From positions 1 through 34,420 of the IMG/VR virus record IMGVR_UViG_3300030117_000547: 34,420 nt of DNA, one strand, 5' to 3'. The notes beneath the pieces were generated by a model. The model had not been told where the DNA came from. It worked only from the letters and a program-made list of their open reading frames with translations, and did no database searches. A program made the position numbers and the translations under genes. The DNA comes from a virus. Of the stretch, positions 14,229-24,400 are shown one piece after another. How positions within the stretch are numbered: position 1 is the stretch's first letter; each line of letters starts with the position of its first letter.

Positions 14229-17200
14229 TGGCAAAAGAAAAAATAAAACAAAAAGATTTGAATGAATTGGCTGCTTGGATTGCTCAAGGTCCAGATTCAT
14301 TTTCTGTATTTGATTTTTATGGCAGAGCAAAAGATGCTTATGAAGATTTAACTAATGAAAATCCTTTAATAAGAAAATATGAACTTTCAGGAATAAAGTA
14401 TTTAGATTCTTTAATGAGAAGTGATGATATTAATGAAGCAGATAAAAAGCTTTTAATAGAAGCTTCTGCATTTGGTAGAGGGGATGTTAAATCCTATAAT
14501 TTATTAAAAGGATTACCAGAAGATAAACTTCAAAAGTATCAAGAAGATATTGAAGAAAAAAAATTAAATATGGATGCAGATGAATATGCTTCATATATAG
14601 CAGAACAAAGAAGAATACTTTTTAAAGATAGATTGCCAGAAGCAATAAGAAAGGAAGTTTATAATGATGTTGCCCCAACATTACCGATTAGAGGTTCTAT
14701 TTATTTAGATTTAGAAACAGAAGAATACGTTAATTCTGATACGAACAAAAGAAGCAAAAATTTTAAAGATGTGACTCACTCTGAGTCTTTATCAGATTAT
14801 ATGCTTAGAGAATTAAATATGCAGTCAGGTGTAGGATTTAATCCACAGGTTCCAGAATATTTAGGTCAACAAACGGGTTATAAAGATGTGCCTTTAGATA
14901 TAGATAGATATTACGATGTAACTACTAAATCTGGAGAAAATGAAGGATTTAAGGAATCAACAAGAACTGTAGATAGGCTAGATAATTATAGAGATATGGA
15001 AGGTTTGGCAGGATATTTATCAGGACCAGAAGGAAGATTTTATAATCAACAAACACAACAATTTGTTACTAGAGAGCCTACTTATGGACCTACACCAGAA
15101 TTACAAGGGTACCAATATGATCCTAGATTAAAAGGAATCTTGTCAGAAGTTTATGGTCCAGAATATGCAAAAGGTTTTAATAAAGGAGGTCAAATGAACC
15201 TACAACAACAAGCAAATAATGTAGCAGCACAAGGTAGATATGGCGATTCTATGCTGATGCACGTTAATCCTGCCGAAGTGCGAGGGTTATCACAAGTTAT
15301 GCCATTAACAGTAAATCCACAGACAGGACAGCCAGAAGCTTTCTTGCCTTTCTTAGCACCAATAATAGGTTCTATGTTAGGACCAACATTATTTAGTAGC
15401 CTGGGTGGTTTAACAGCAAGTGCATTAGGTTCAGGTCTAGCGCAATGGGCAGCTACAGGAGACCTCAAGAAAGGTATGTTAGCTGGTTTAACTGGTATGG
15501 CAATGGGTCATGCACTGCAAGGCGCAGGCGCACAAGCAGTAGGAAAAGAAGCAGCAGCACAACAAGCCGCACAAATTAGTTCAGATGCTACACAAACGCT
15601 TTTACAAGACCCATCACTAATTGAAGCTGTAGGAGGTACAGGTCAATTACCAGGAACTGTTTTAAATGACGCAGGACAAGCTCAATTAACACAATTTATG
15701 GGTGCAGCTCCAGTTCAACAAGGCATTAATTATGCAGGAAAAGCAGCAGCAGATGCTTATACAGGTGCAGGAACAACTGCTTTAAAAGACGCATTTTCAG
15801 GTAGCTTTGGTCAAGGTATGCAAAACCTAGCATCAGGCTTTTCTCAACCAGCAGCTTTGGCAGGAATAGGGACAGGCATGGGTACAACTGCGGTCATGGA
15901 ATCTCAAGAACTATTTGATCAACAAATGGCAGATAGAGCAAGAGAGGAAGAAGAAAGAAAAAGACAGCTTTATTTAGATTATCCAGAGCCAATTCTTTAT
16001 TCAGCAGGTGGAGGTCCAACTAACTTAGATGAATCAATTATGATGGATGCCAATCTATTATCTACTTTATCTGCTGGAATGAATGGAGGCGGTAGAACTG
16101 GATATAATCTAGGTGGTTTGCTGGAAGGAGCATCATCATTCAGAAGCGAAATGGAAGAAAGAGATGCAAATATGCATAGTGGAGATTATCAAAGGTTTAC
16201 GCCAGCAAGACAAACTTATGAAGTTAATCCAGATTTTATGGCTGGGTTTCAACCAGAAACAATGTATTTTCAACCAAATACAATAAATCAACCTGCAACA
16301 GCTACTACAACAGGAGGTGCTCCCATACTAGATGATCCTTATATGGGAAGTAAAGGCGGATATAACATGACAGGAATGGCTATAGCACCACAACAGGCTA
16401 TAGACCCATACGCTGCTTATACAGGACCAGCTCCACAAGGATTAATGGAAACTGGATATAAATATTATCCAGGTGAAGGACCCACACAAACACCAATTAC
16501 TGATCCAGTAGTTGCTCCTATTTTGCCACCTGGTTTTCCTGGTGTTCCTGATATTAACGTCCCAGAGTTAGGTGGTTTTTTCCAGCGCATACGAGAAAGA
16601 GCACTAGCAGCACAACAAGATGCCAGACTAAGCCCAGAAGTAGGCGATCAAAATAGAGATTTCTTAGAAACATTAGGCGAATCAGACTTTATACCTGCTA
16701 AAGATGTAGGAATAAATACTTTTGTTCCTGGTGATATTCTTGATCCAAGACCTCTCCCTTCTGATTATGGAGATGGACCTGGTTCAAGAGTTGAAATGCC
16801 TATGATTCCTACTTTAGAGCCTATGATTGCAGAGCCTTTAATGTCGGCTCAATCAATAGATGAAGCTCCTGCTTTATCTGGTATGACACCACCTGGTCCT
16901 ATGAGTAGAGACAACTTTATGTCTATTGATGAACTTGATATGGGGCAAATAGCTAGTCCTCCACCACTTCAAGCTCCTTCCATTATAGAGCCACCAGTAA
17001 TAACACCACCTGGTCCTATGAGCAGAGATGATTTCATGTCTATTGATGAAGAAACATTAAAAGGATTAAGTCGTGGGAAAATAGGTAGTGGACCTGGCGG
17101 ATTGAAAGAAGGTGGAAGAACTAAATTTCAAGAAGGCGGATCAACAGGTATAATGCAAGACCCTCTTACTCAAGAGGTTGTTCTTTTTATAACAGGCGAA

Positions 17201-17566
17201 TCAAGTAACCAAGATTCAGTTGATGCTTTTGTTGCTAAATATGGCGCTGAAACATTTGCACAGCTTAGAGACTATGTTCTTAGGTCTTTAACAAATCAAG
17301 ATGTTCAAACAGAAGGACAGATTGAAGGATTCGGTAACAGCGGAATGGCTGATGATATACCTGGAATGATAGGTGCTGATGAAAAGATAGCCGTATCACA
17401 GGATGAATTTATTGTCCCAGCTGATGTTGTTTCAGCTTTAGGAGATGGCAGTTCAGATGCTGGTTCTAACAGGCTTTATGAAATGATGGATAGAGTCAGA
17501 GAAGCTAAAACTGGTGGAAGAACACAACCGCCTGCAATTAACTTAAATAAAGTAATGCCAGCATGA
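14228..17566 (+). CDS. 1112-aa structural/ejection protein with GGRTGY-type motifs
   Basis: GTG start overlapping the preceding TAG. The N-terminal 300 residues are charged and helical. Residues about 370-440 form a long Gly/Ala-rich hydrophobic stretch (F-L-P-F-L-A-P-I-I-G, then A-L-G-S-G-L-A-Q-W), followed by Gln/Ala-rich sequence. The C-terminal half is Pro rich with short Gly motifs (G-G-R-T-G-Y-N-L-G-G, G-G-R-T-K-F-Q-E-G-G), ending in a compact domain with I-A-V-S-Q-D-E-F-I-V-P-A-D-V-V that recurs in marine phage virion proteins. The hydrophobic stretch fits an internal protein that enters the host membrane on ejection. It carries a 39-residue tandem duplication. Exact homologue not recognised. 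Confidence 0.75.
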   Translation: MAKEKIKQKDLNELAAWIAQGPDSFSVFDFYGRAKDAYEDLTNENPLIRKYELSGIKYLDSLMRSDDINEADKKLLIEASAFGRGDVKSYNLLKGLPEDKLQKYQEDIEEKKLNMDADEYASYIAEQRRILFKDRLPEAIRKEVYNDVAPTLPIRGSIYLDLETEEYVNSDTNKRSKNFKDVTHSESLSDYMLRELNMQSGVGFNPQVPEYLGQQTGYKDVPLDIDRYYDVTTKSGENEGFKESTRTVDRLDNYRDMEGLAGYLSGPEGRFYNQQTQQFVTREPTYGPTPELQGYQYDPRLKGILSEVYGPEYAKGFNKGGQMNLQQQANNVAAQGRYGDSMLMHVNPAEVRGLSQVMPLTVNPQTGQPEAFLPFLAPIIGSMLGPTLFSSLGGLTASALGSGLAQWAATGDLKKGMLAGLTGMAMGHALQGAGAQAVGKEAAAQQAAQISSDATQTLLQDPSLIEAVGGTGQLPGTVLNDAGQAQLTQFMGAAPVQQGINYAGKAAADAYTGAGTTALKDAFSGSFGQGMQNLASGFSQPAALAGIGTGMGTTAVMESQELFDQQMADRAREEEERKRQLYLDYPEPILYSAGGGPTNLDESIMMDANLLSTLSAGMNGGGRTGYNLGGLLEGASSFRSEMEERDANMHSGDYQRFTPARQTYEVNPDFMAGFQPETMYFQPNTINQPATATTTGGAPILDDPYMGSKGGYNMTGMAIAPQQAIDPYAAYTGPAPQGLMETGYKYYPGEGPTQTPITDPVVAPILPPGFPGVPDINVPELGGFFQRIRERALAAQQDARLSPEVGDQNRDFLETLGESDFIPAKDVGINTFVPGDILDPRPLPSDYGDGPGSRVEMPMIPTLEPMIAEPLMSAQSIDEAPALSGMTPPGPMSRDNFMSIDELDMGQIASPPPLQAPSIIEPPVITPPGPMSRDDFMSIDEETLKGLSRGKIGSGPGGLKEGGRTKFQEGGSTGIMQDPLTQEVVLFITGESSNQDSVDAFVAKYGAETFAQLRDYVLRSLTNQDVQTEGQIEGFGNSGMADDIPGMIGADEKIAVSQDEFIVPADVVSALGDGSSDAGSNRLYEMMDRVREAKTGGRTQPPAINLNKVMPA
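16885..17050 (+). repeat. Tandem duplication inside the 1112-aa gene (117-bp period)
   Basis: The segment encoding T-P-P-G-P-M-S-R-D-x-F-M-S-I-D-E occurs at 16885-16933 and again at about 17002-17050, 117 bases apart (39 residues), with only a few base differences. Confidence 0.8.
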
Positions 17567-18042
17567 ATCAACCCGCAGTAGATCAAGAAAAACAAGCTTC
17601 TGGTATTTATGAAATATCATTAGTTCCTACAGATCAAGTTCCTTTAATTTGGGATAAAGTAGAAAAATTATTAAAAAAATCTGCTAATCGTTCTAATGGA
17701 AGAACTAATATAGAAACTATTTATTATGAATTAATAAATAATGAAACTAATTTATGGATTGTTTTTGATAGCGGTAATCTTGAGATAACTGGCGTACAAA
17801 TAACTTTATTTAATAATTATCCAACTGGCAAAAAGATGCTATGCCTAGAACATACAGCTGGAAGGAAAATGCAAGAATGGGCAGAGAAAGGAATACAATT
17901 AATGATTAACTTTGCTAAAGAAAGTAATTGTCATGGACTAGAGGGAGTTGGCAGACATGGACAATGGCATTGGGTAAAAAATAGCAAAAAATGGAAAAGA
18001 CCAGCTACATTTTATGAATATAATTTTGAGGAAGATAAATGA
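17563..18042 (+). CDS. Internal virion protein with GNAT-like fold (T7 gp13-like)
   Basis: 159 aa. The layout resembles the GNAT-like small internal virion proteins (T7 gp13 class) that precede the larger ejection proteins in podoviruses. It has an N-terminal L-V-P-T-D-Q-V, a W-I-V-F-D strand, and a central helix (W-A-E-K-G-I-Q-L-M). The end is aromatic (H-G-Q-W-H-W-V-K). No clear acetyl-CoA pyrophosphate loop is visible, so enzymatic activity is doubtful. ATGA overlaps at both ends tie it to its neighbours. Confidence 0.6.
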   Translation: MNQPAVDQEKQASGIYEISLVPTDQVPLIWDKVEKLLKKSANRSNGRTNIETIYYELINNETNLWIVFDSGNLEITGVQITLFNNYPTGKKMLCLEHTAGRKMQEWAEKGIQLMINFAKESNCHGLEGVGRHGQWHWVKNSKKWKRPATFYEYNFEEDK

Positions 18043-19445
18043 GAAAGTTTAAAGGAGGCGGAGGAAGTTCAGCCCCAACCGAACAAACAGTTTATAGCAC
18101 TGATTTACCTGAATACGTTGAGCCATATTTTAAGAGGCTCTTACAAAGAGGTGAAGCTGAATCATTACAAGGATATACACCTTATGGTGGTCAGCGTTTA
18201 GCCTATTTTTCTCCTGATGAATTGCAATCACAAGCTATGGTAAGAGGCTTTGCACAAGCAGGAACTCCACAAGAATTTATAGACGCATCAGGTAGATATG
18301 GAAGCCAACAAGGAATTGCTGGACAATTTACACAAGGAGATGTTGATTCTGGATATACAGCAGCACAAGGACCTGCTGGTTATCAAGGAGCTGCTTATGG
18401 TAGTGGGTATCAAGCTGGTCAATTTGATCCTGGATATGCTGCTCGTACAAGAGAATCTCAATATAGAGCAGGGCAAGGTGTTGATCCATTAGGATATGAA
18501 CAAAATATACAAAGATTTATGTCTCCGTATCAGCAAAATGTTACTGATATACAAAAAAGAGAAGCTGTAAGACAATCAGACATTGCTAGCAAAAGGATAG
18601 AAGATGCAGCAGCAGCATCTGGAGGACTCGGTGGTTATCGTGAAGCTATTATGCAAGCCGAAAGAGAGAGAGGGCTTTCACAACAGCTTGGAGATATTCA
18701 ACAAAGAGGCTCACAGGCAGCTTATGAAAATGCCCAAGCACAATTAGCTGCTGAAAGACAATTTGGTTTAGGAAGATTTGGTGCAGAACAACAAGCCTTC
18801 CAATCTCAAGAACAATTAGCTCAACAAGCATTTAATGCTGGAGAACAAGCTAAACAACAAGCAGCAGCTATGGGTCTAAATGCACAACAACAAGAGGAAG
18901 CTGCAAGACAGGCTCAAGAGAAGTTTAGTCAAAGTGCTTTTGGTGCAACACAACAGGCTATGCAAGCAGCTGGAGCACAAAGCATACAAGCTTATCAAGC
19001 TGGTGAAGCAGCTAGACAGCAAGCAGCTAAACTTGGTTTATCAGCTGAACAAATTGAACAAGCAGGTAGACAAGCACAAGAAAAATTCAGACAAAGTGCT
19101 TATGATCTTTCTAGTCGATATAACATGGCAGCTGCTCAAGGACTTATGCAGGCAGGTCAAGGAAGGCAACAAGATGCTATTTCAAGAATGTCATTGCTAG
19201 GCGATATTGGTATGCAGCAAAGAGCATTACGACAAGCAGGATTAGACATGGGATATGAAGATTTCATGCGTCAAAGAGACTGGACACAAAGACAGCTTGG
19301 TATGTTTGGCGGTCTATTAAGAGGTGTACCAGTACAGCCACAACAAACAATAAGTACATATCAACAACAACCAGGATTATTCCAAACTGTACTAGGTGCA
19401 GGATTAAGTGGATTAGGTCTATATAGAGGATTAGGGAGGGGTTAA
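18039..19445 (+). CDS. Gln/Ala-rich internal virion (ejection) protein
   Basis: 468 aa. A Gly-rich start is followed by a Tyr/Gly/Gln-rich segment (about 85-150), then a long helical region almost without Pro (about 165-425) dominated by Ala, Gln, Arg and Glu, and a hydrophobic Gly-rich tail (L-G-A-G-L-S-G-L-G-L-Y). This is the composition of ejected core proteins such as T7 gp14/gp15. Two copies of a 38-residue helical unit lie 54 residues apart. It begins in an ATGA overlap with the gp13-like gene. Homologue identity by eye is limited to class. Confidence 0.72.
   Translation: MRKFKGGGGSSAPTEQTVYSTDLPEYVEPYFKRLLQRGEAESLQGYTPYGGQRLAYFSPDELQSQAMVRGFAQAGTPQEFIDASGRYGSQQGIAGQFTQGDVDSGYTAAQGPAGYQGAAYGSGYQAGQFDPGYAARTRESQYRAGQGVDPLGYEQNIQRFMSPYQQNVTDIQKREAVRQSDIASKRIEDAAAASGGLGGYREAIMQAERERGLSQQLGDIQQRGSQAAYENAQAQLAAERQFGLGRFGAEQQAFQSQEQLAQQAFNAGEQAKQQAAAMGLNAQQQEEAARQAQEKFSQSAFGATQQAMQAAGAQSIQAYQAGEAARQQAAKLGLSAEQIEQAGRQAQEKFRQSAYDLSSRYNMAAAQGLMQAGQGRQQDAISRMSLLGDIGMQQRALRQAGLDMGYEDFMRQRDWTQRQLGMFGGLLRGVPVQPQQTISTYQQQPGLFQTVLGAGLSGLGLYRGLGRG
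18828..19103 (+). repeat. Internal duplication in the 468-aa virion gene (162-bp period)
   Basis: Residues 264-301 and 318-355 are related: 25 of 38 positions are identical in my hand alignment, including the shared R-Q-A-Q-E-K-F block. The units are in frame and 162 bases apart. Confidence 0.75.
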
Positions 19446-19451
19446 AAAATA

Positions 19452-21413
19452 ATGGCAAATTTAGTACAAGTAGCAGAAGAATTAGAATACGTCCCTAAAG
19501 ATCAGCTTATTCAAATGAGTCAGAATCCTGATTCTAGGTACCCACAGTATTTGGTGTTGAGCGAAATACAACGCAGAACACAAATGGAAAAAATGTATAA
19601 CGCACAAGAAGCTGCAATGAATCAACCACAAATGACAGTGGCGGATGAAGTGGTTTCTGAATACGCACAACCCCAACAAGGATTAGCAGGTATGAACGCT
19701 GGTGGGTCGGGTAATACCGATGTTTTCTCTCCACCAGCTATGCCTGCTTCACCTATGCAACAAATGGCTAGCGGTGGAAGAACAGGTTATAAAAATAAAG
19801 GTAAAACAGAATATAAAGAAATTGCTGATGATTATGGCAAACAATTACAAGAAATTTTTGAAAAAGAAAAAAGATATAAAAAAAGATATAGTGATTATGA
19901 AAAAGGAGAAAGATTTACTTATCCTTTAACTCCAAGAGATTATGTTGTAAGTGATAAAGAATATAAAAGATTAAAAGAAGGTAACTACGTAATGGGTGAA
20001 GGTGCTTTACAAGAATATAGACCATTTCTTATGTTATTAAATGCTTTAGATGGTGAATCTGGTGCAAGGTATATGCCAGAATCAGAAGTAAAAGGACTTA
20101 AAGCAAAATTAAAAGCTTCTATAATAGAAGATAAATTATCTCAAATGGGTATGGCTTCTGGTGGCATAACAGGGTACCAAAATACAGGTAGGACTACATA
20201 TTCCACATATAGTGGACCAAATGCTAGAAGGGAGTTATTAGCTAGTTTAAATATTGATCCAACAGGAATGTCAGAGGATGAAATTGCACAAGCAATAATT
20301 TATTCTCAAACACAACAAAGAACACAACAGCCATTACCAGCTGTAGATACTGGTCTTAATCAACCAGTGGATTTAACAGAAGTATCTTCTCCTAGTGTTC
20401 CTAGCGTTGATACACCAGAAGAAGATAGTTGGTTAGATAGAGCAGGGAGTTGGGCTAGAGAAAGATATACAGACGAAGGAGAAGGACTAGGCTCTGTTGA
20501 TTGGAGCAATGTCTTAATGGATGCGAGTTGGGCTATTCCTGGTACCGCTGCATTAAAAGGTCTTGCCCTTGCAGGTAAAGCTGGTGTAGGTGCAATTCGT
20601 TCTGGTGCAGCGCTAGCAGCTGCTAAAAGAGGACTAACAGCTACAGCCGAAGGAGCAAAGAAAGCAGGTTCAACAACCGCAAGGTATGCTAATCCTAGTG
20701 TTTCTCCATTGCTTACTAGACCTAATCCAAAAATAGTGCGAGGACAAGGGTTTACAATGAGAGACCCTAGTGTTTCAGCTAGAATACCGAGTGCTACCAG
20801 ACTTGGTGTCACAGGTACAGGTCTTGTTGGCGCAAATATGGCTTATAACTATATGACTGATGATGAAATTGCAGTTTCAAAATCAAATGAACAAGATGTT
20901 GTTGAAACAACTCAAGATAAATTAAATGAGCTATTGGCTGATATTAATAAAAGACAAGATACAGGTACAGCTGAGAAAAAAGGATTGGCTTCATTCTTAC
21001 CACAAGCCGATGGTTTAGATATAGCACAACTTGGCGGTATTATTATGGGTGCCAGAAACATGAGTGAATTAGGCGCTGGTATTGCTGGTCTTGCTGGGTC
21101 AATACAAGACAGAAGAATGAAAGAAAAATTATCTGGAATACAGGGCGATTTATATAAAGCTCAAACAGATAAATATCGAGCAGATATTGAAAACATGGAA
21201 CCAGATCAGTTAGTAAATGTAATGAGTGCTGTTCAAAAAATGATGAAAATGGAGCAAGATGGAAACAATAATCCAACAATTTTAGATGATTATAGACTAC
21301 AGTACGAAGCAGCTTATAAAAAATGGGCAGAATTAACAGGTACGCCTTACTTAACACCAGCAGAAAGGGATGATTTAAGGTTAAAAGAACTTGGTCTTGA
21401 GATAACAGGATAA
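19452..21413 (+). CDS. 653-aa virion-region protein with GGRTGY-type motifs
   Basis: The N-terminal domain (about 1-60, E-E-L-E-Y-V-P-K-D-Q-L) is helical and recurs, as I recall, in marine phage virion proteins. A Pro/Gln-rich linker leads to A-S-G-G-R-T-G-Y (near 105) and a second copy, A-S-G-G-I-T-G-Y (near 235). Residues about 350-420 include an Ala-rich hydrophobic segment, and the C-terminal part is helical. Located between the Gln/Ala-rich protein and the giant protein, it is probably another internal core protein. I cannot name a homologue with certainty. No enzymatic motif is seen. Confidence 0.7.
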   Translation: MANLVQVAEELEYVPKDQLIQMSQNPDSRYPQYLVLSEIQRRTQMEKMYNAQEAAMNQPQMTVADEVVSEYAQPQQGLAGMNAGGSGNTDVFSPPAMPASPMQQMASGGRTGYKNKGKTEYKEIADDYGKQLQEIFEKEKRYKKRYSDYEKGERFTYPLTPRDYVVSDKEYKRLKEGNYVMGEGALQEYRPFLMLLNALDGESGARYMPESEVKGLKAKLKASIIEDKLSQMGMASGGITGYQNTGRTTYSTYSGPNARRELLASLNIDPTGMSEDEIAQAIIYSQTQQRTQQPLPAVDTGLNQPVDLTEVSSPSVPSVDTPEEDSWLDRAGSWARERYTDEGEGLGSVDWSNVLMDASWAIPGTAALKGLALAGKAGVGAIRSGAALAAAKRGLTATAEGAKKAGSTTARYANPSVSPLLTRPNPKIVRGQGFTMRDPSVSARIPSATRLGVTGTGLVGANMAYNYMTDDEIAVSKSNEQDVVETTQDKLNELLADINKRQDTGTAEKKGLASFLPQADGLDIAQLGGIIMGARNMSELGAGIAGLAGSIQDRRMKEKLSGIQGDLYKAQTDKYRADIENMEPDQLVNVMSAVQKMMKMEQDGNNNPTILDDYRLQYEAAYKKWAELTGTPYLTPAERDDLRLKELGLEITG

Positions 21414-21416
21414 ATA

Positions 21417-24400
21417 ATGCCAGACTTTACTTTGCCAGATGGTCGTGTATTAAAAGTTCCAGATAATATTTCTGGTCCAGATAGAGAAGAATTAGCTGGA
21501 ATAATACAACGTCAATTTGGCGTAGATATAAACCAAACAGACACATTAGGAAGGATTAAAGAGTTTGCAAAAGCAATTCCTAGAGAATTTGTAGGCACTG
21601 CTCAAAGAGTTCCTATAGGGCTTTCACAATTATTTGACATGGGAAACGACAGTCCCATGACAGAACATTTTTTAAAACAACAAGAAGAATGGAGAACTGA
21701 GGGTCCATTTGCTGGTGATCCTGCTTATCAAGATTTATATAGCACTAAACTCGGTGCTGGCTTAGGCTCTTTAATTCCAACAGTAGGCTTAGGTTTAGCT
21801 GGCAGAGCTTTAACTGCTAGAGGCGTAGGTGCAAATTTACCTAGATTATTACAGCCTACAATTACTTTACCTTATGCTCTAGTTGGACCAGGCGGTATTT
21901 CAGAAGCTGCTGGACTTATGCAAGAGGCTAGAGAAAGTGGCACAGAAATAGGACCAATAAAAGAAATTATTGCTGAACTTGGTGGAGCATTAATAGGGGC
22001 TACTGAATTATACCCTGTAGAAAAATTGTTAAAAAGAGTTCCTAAAAACGCTTTAAGATACCCAGATATAAGAAATATGCTTATCTCTGCGGTTCAACAA
22101 GGTGGAATAGAGGCAGGTCAAGAAATGTTTGCTGGTATTTCGCAACGATTATTGGCAAGAGGATTATACAGTGATGATCTTCCTATATTTGAAAGTGCAT
22201 GGGATGATTTCTCAGTAGGTGGTGGTGTTGGTTTTATAGCTGATTTAGCTCTTAACTCAGTTTCAAGAAGAAGCAGAGGCAGAAATTATTTAAGGGATCA
22301 AGAACAAAAAACCAGAGATAATAGAATTAATCTTAATTCTGCTGATAAATTTCAAGAAGGTGTTACTCAAGGAACTTTAGAAGAAATACAAGACCAGCCT
22401 GTTGCAATTAAACCAGAAATTCCAATTCCTGCTCTTGTAGGAACATCACCAGCTTTAGAAGTAATACAAAATCCAGATGGTAAATTTTCTGTAGTTGATC
22501 TTAATGCAACAGAAAGTCCAGTAATACAAACATTTAAAGGTGAAGCTGACGCTTTAGTATTTAAAAATAAACAACAAACTGATTTTTTAAGAGAGCAACT
22601 TGCAGTAGATATAGCTAATGCTACTTATGCTTTAGGTATGCCAAAAAGTAAAGTTGCACTACAAATTGGAAGCACAATACTTGATCCTAACAGTACAGAG
22701 ATTAATCTTCAAAGCTTAATAGATTTTGATTCTAGGCTTTCAGATGATTTAAAAAAGAAATTCGCTGCTGAAAGAAAAGAAGCTGGATGGTTTGGAAAAA
22801 ATGTTCCAAGTGAAATGATTGATAGAAAAAAATCATTTCTTACAGAAACCAGTAAATATCTTAATAGTAAAGGATTAGATTTAAAAGCCAGTTATTCAAT
22901 GGCAGAAGTAAAAAAAGTTTTATCTGCTAAAGACTATAACTCACTTTTAAGAGACTGGACTGCTGAAGTTTTCCAAGCAACAGAAGAATCAGAAACGGAA
23001 TCCCAACCTTCAATAATTGCTGATAAAGAAAAACCTAATGTAAACTTAAAATACATTAAGGATATAGCAGCTTCCAAAAATATAGATTTAGACTTCAAAG
23101 ACCCTGCGGTTAGATACGCAGCTTTACGCTGGACTGGTACTGCCGATATATCAAAAACTAGAAATCGTGGCGTAAAAGAATTATTTTTAGCACGACTCCA
23201 TTCTTTTGAAAAGTTCAATAACCGAACTAAATTCCCAGACTTTAGACCTAGAAAATATACGGGACAAGATGTTGCCAATTTTGTTGCGTCTATGGGAAGT
23301 AGAAATGTTCAGTTTACTGTAGATGATCTTTTAAAAGTTGGCGTTACAGCTAAAGATAAAATAGCAACAGAACAATTTATTAACGATTTAGTTGATAGCG
23401 GTAGAGCAGAAAAAATTAAAGGAACTAATAAATATCAAATAAGAAAAAACCATGATTTTGATATTGCTAGGAGAATAGAAGGATTTAATGAAACTCCACA
23501 AGAGTTTGGCGATAAATTAAGAAGGGAAGGAAAACTCCCAGAAGAAACTATACAACAATTAGTAGAAGATGAAATTACTAAACAAAGAAAATTTTTACCG
23601 CCAGAAGAAATAGAACCTAAATTTATTAAGTTTAACGAAGCTATTGAAGAAGGCAGAACAAATGTTTTTGCTAAAGAGCTTAAAAAGATATTAAACGAAA
23701 GAGGATTAAGTGAGACTGGAGTTGTGGTAAGTAATGATATTTTATCTACATCAGCTTTAGCTAGAACATCAGAAGGCATTGTGTTTGATCCTAGAGGTTT
23801 AAGACAAACAGATAAAGAAGGAGCTGTAGAAGGTGAGTATGATAGAAATACTGATATTATATTTCTTTCCCTTAATGCAGTTAATCCAGACGGAAATGCC
23901 ACTCCAGATCAAATAAAAGATAAATTAGAAAAGGTTTTAGACCATGAAATGATCCATGCTTTTCGTGAAAAGGATTTGATTAATGAAAAGGAATATCAAT
24001 ATCTAAGAAAAGAAGTTAAACGTAAAAAGGTTCCAGAAGGGTTTGATTCCAACTTTAAAGGTCGTACATTTTATGCACGAGCAAAAGTCATGAATGAAAC
24101 CAGACCTGAATTAGTAGGTCGAAATGAACAGTTTAAAGAAGAACTTTATGTAGAAGAAGCCATAGCAGAAATGTATAGAGCTAGGAATTTCAAACCAGAT
24201 ATAGCTCCAAAAGCAAATGGCATACTTAATAAAATAGTAGAGTTCTTTAGGTCTATGGGACAAGCTATGCGTACTGCTGGGTTTAAAAAAGCCACTGATG
24301 TATTTAGTGAAATAGAGTCTGGTAGAGTTGGAGCAAGAGCTAGAGGGGAAATAAGAACATTACGAGAACTTGATAAATTATCTCCAGAAGCTATTGATGC

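Noticed and set aside
19702-19929. Lys-rich 75-aa ORF inside the 653-aa virion gene
   Set aside because: Shadow frame of the longer gene, with no ribosome site and no independent support.
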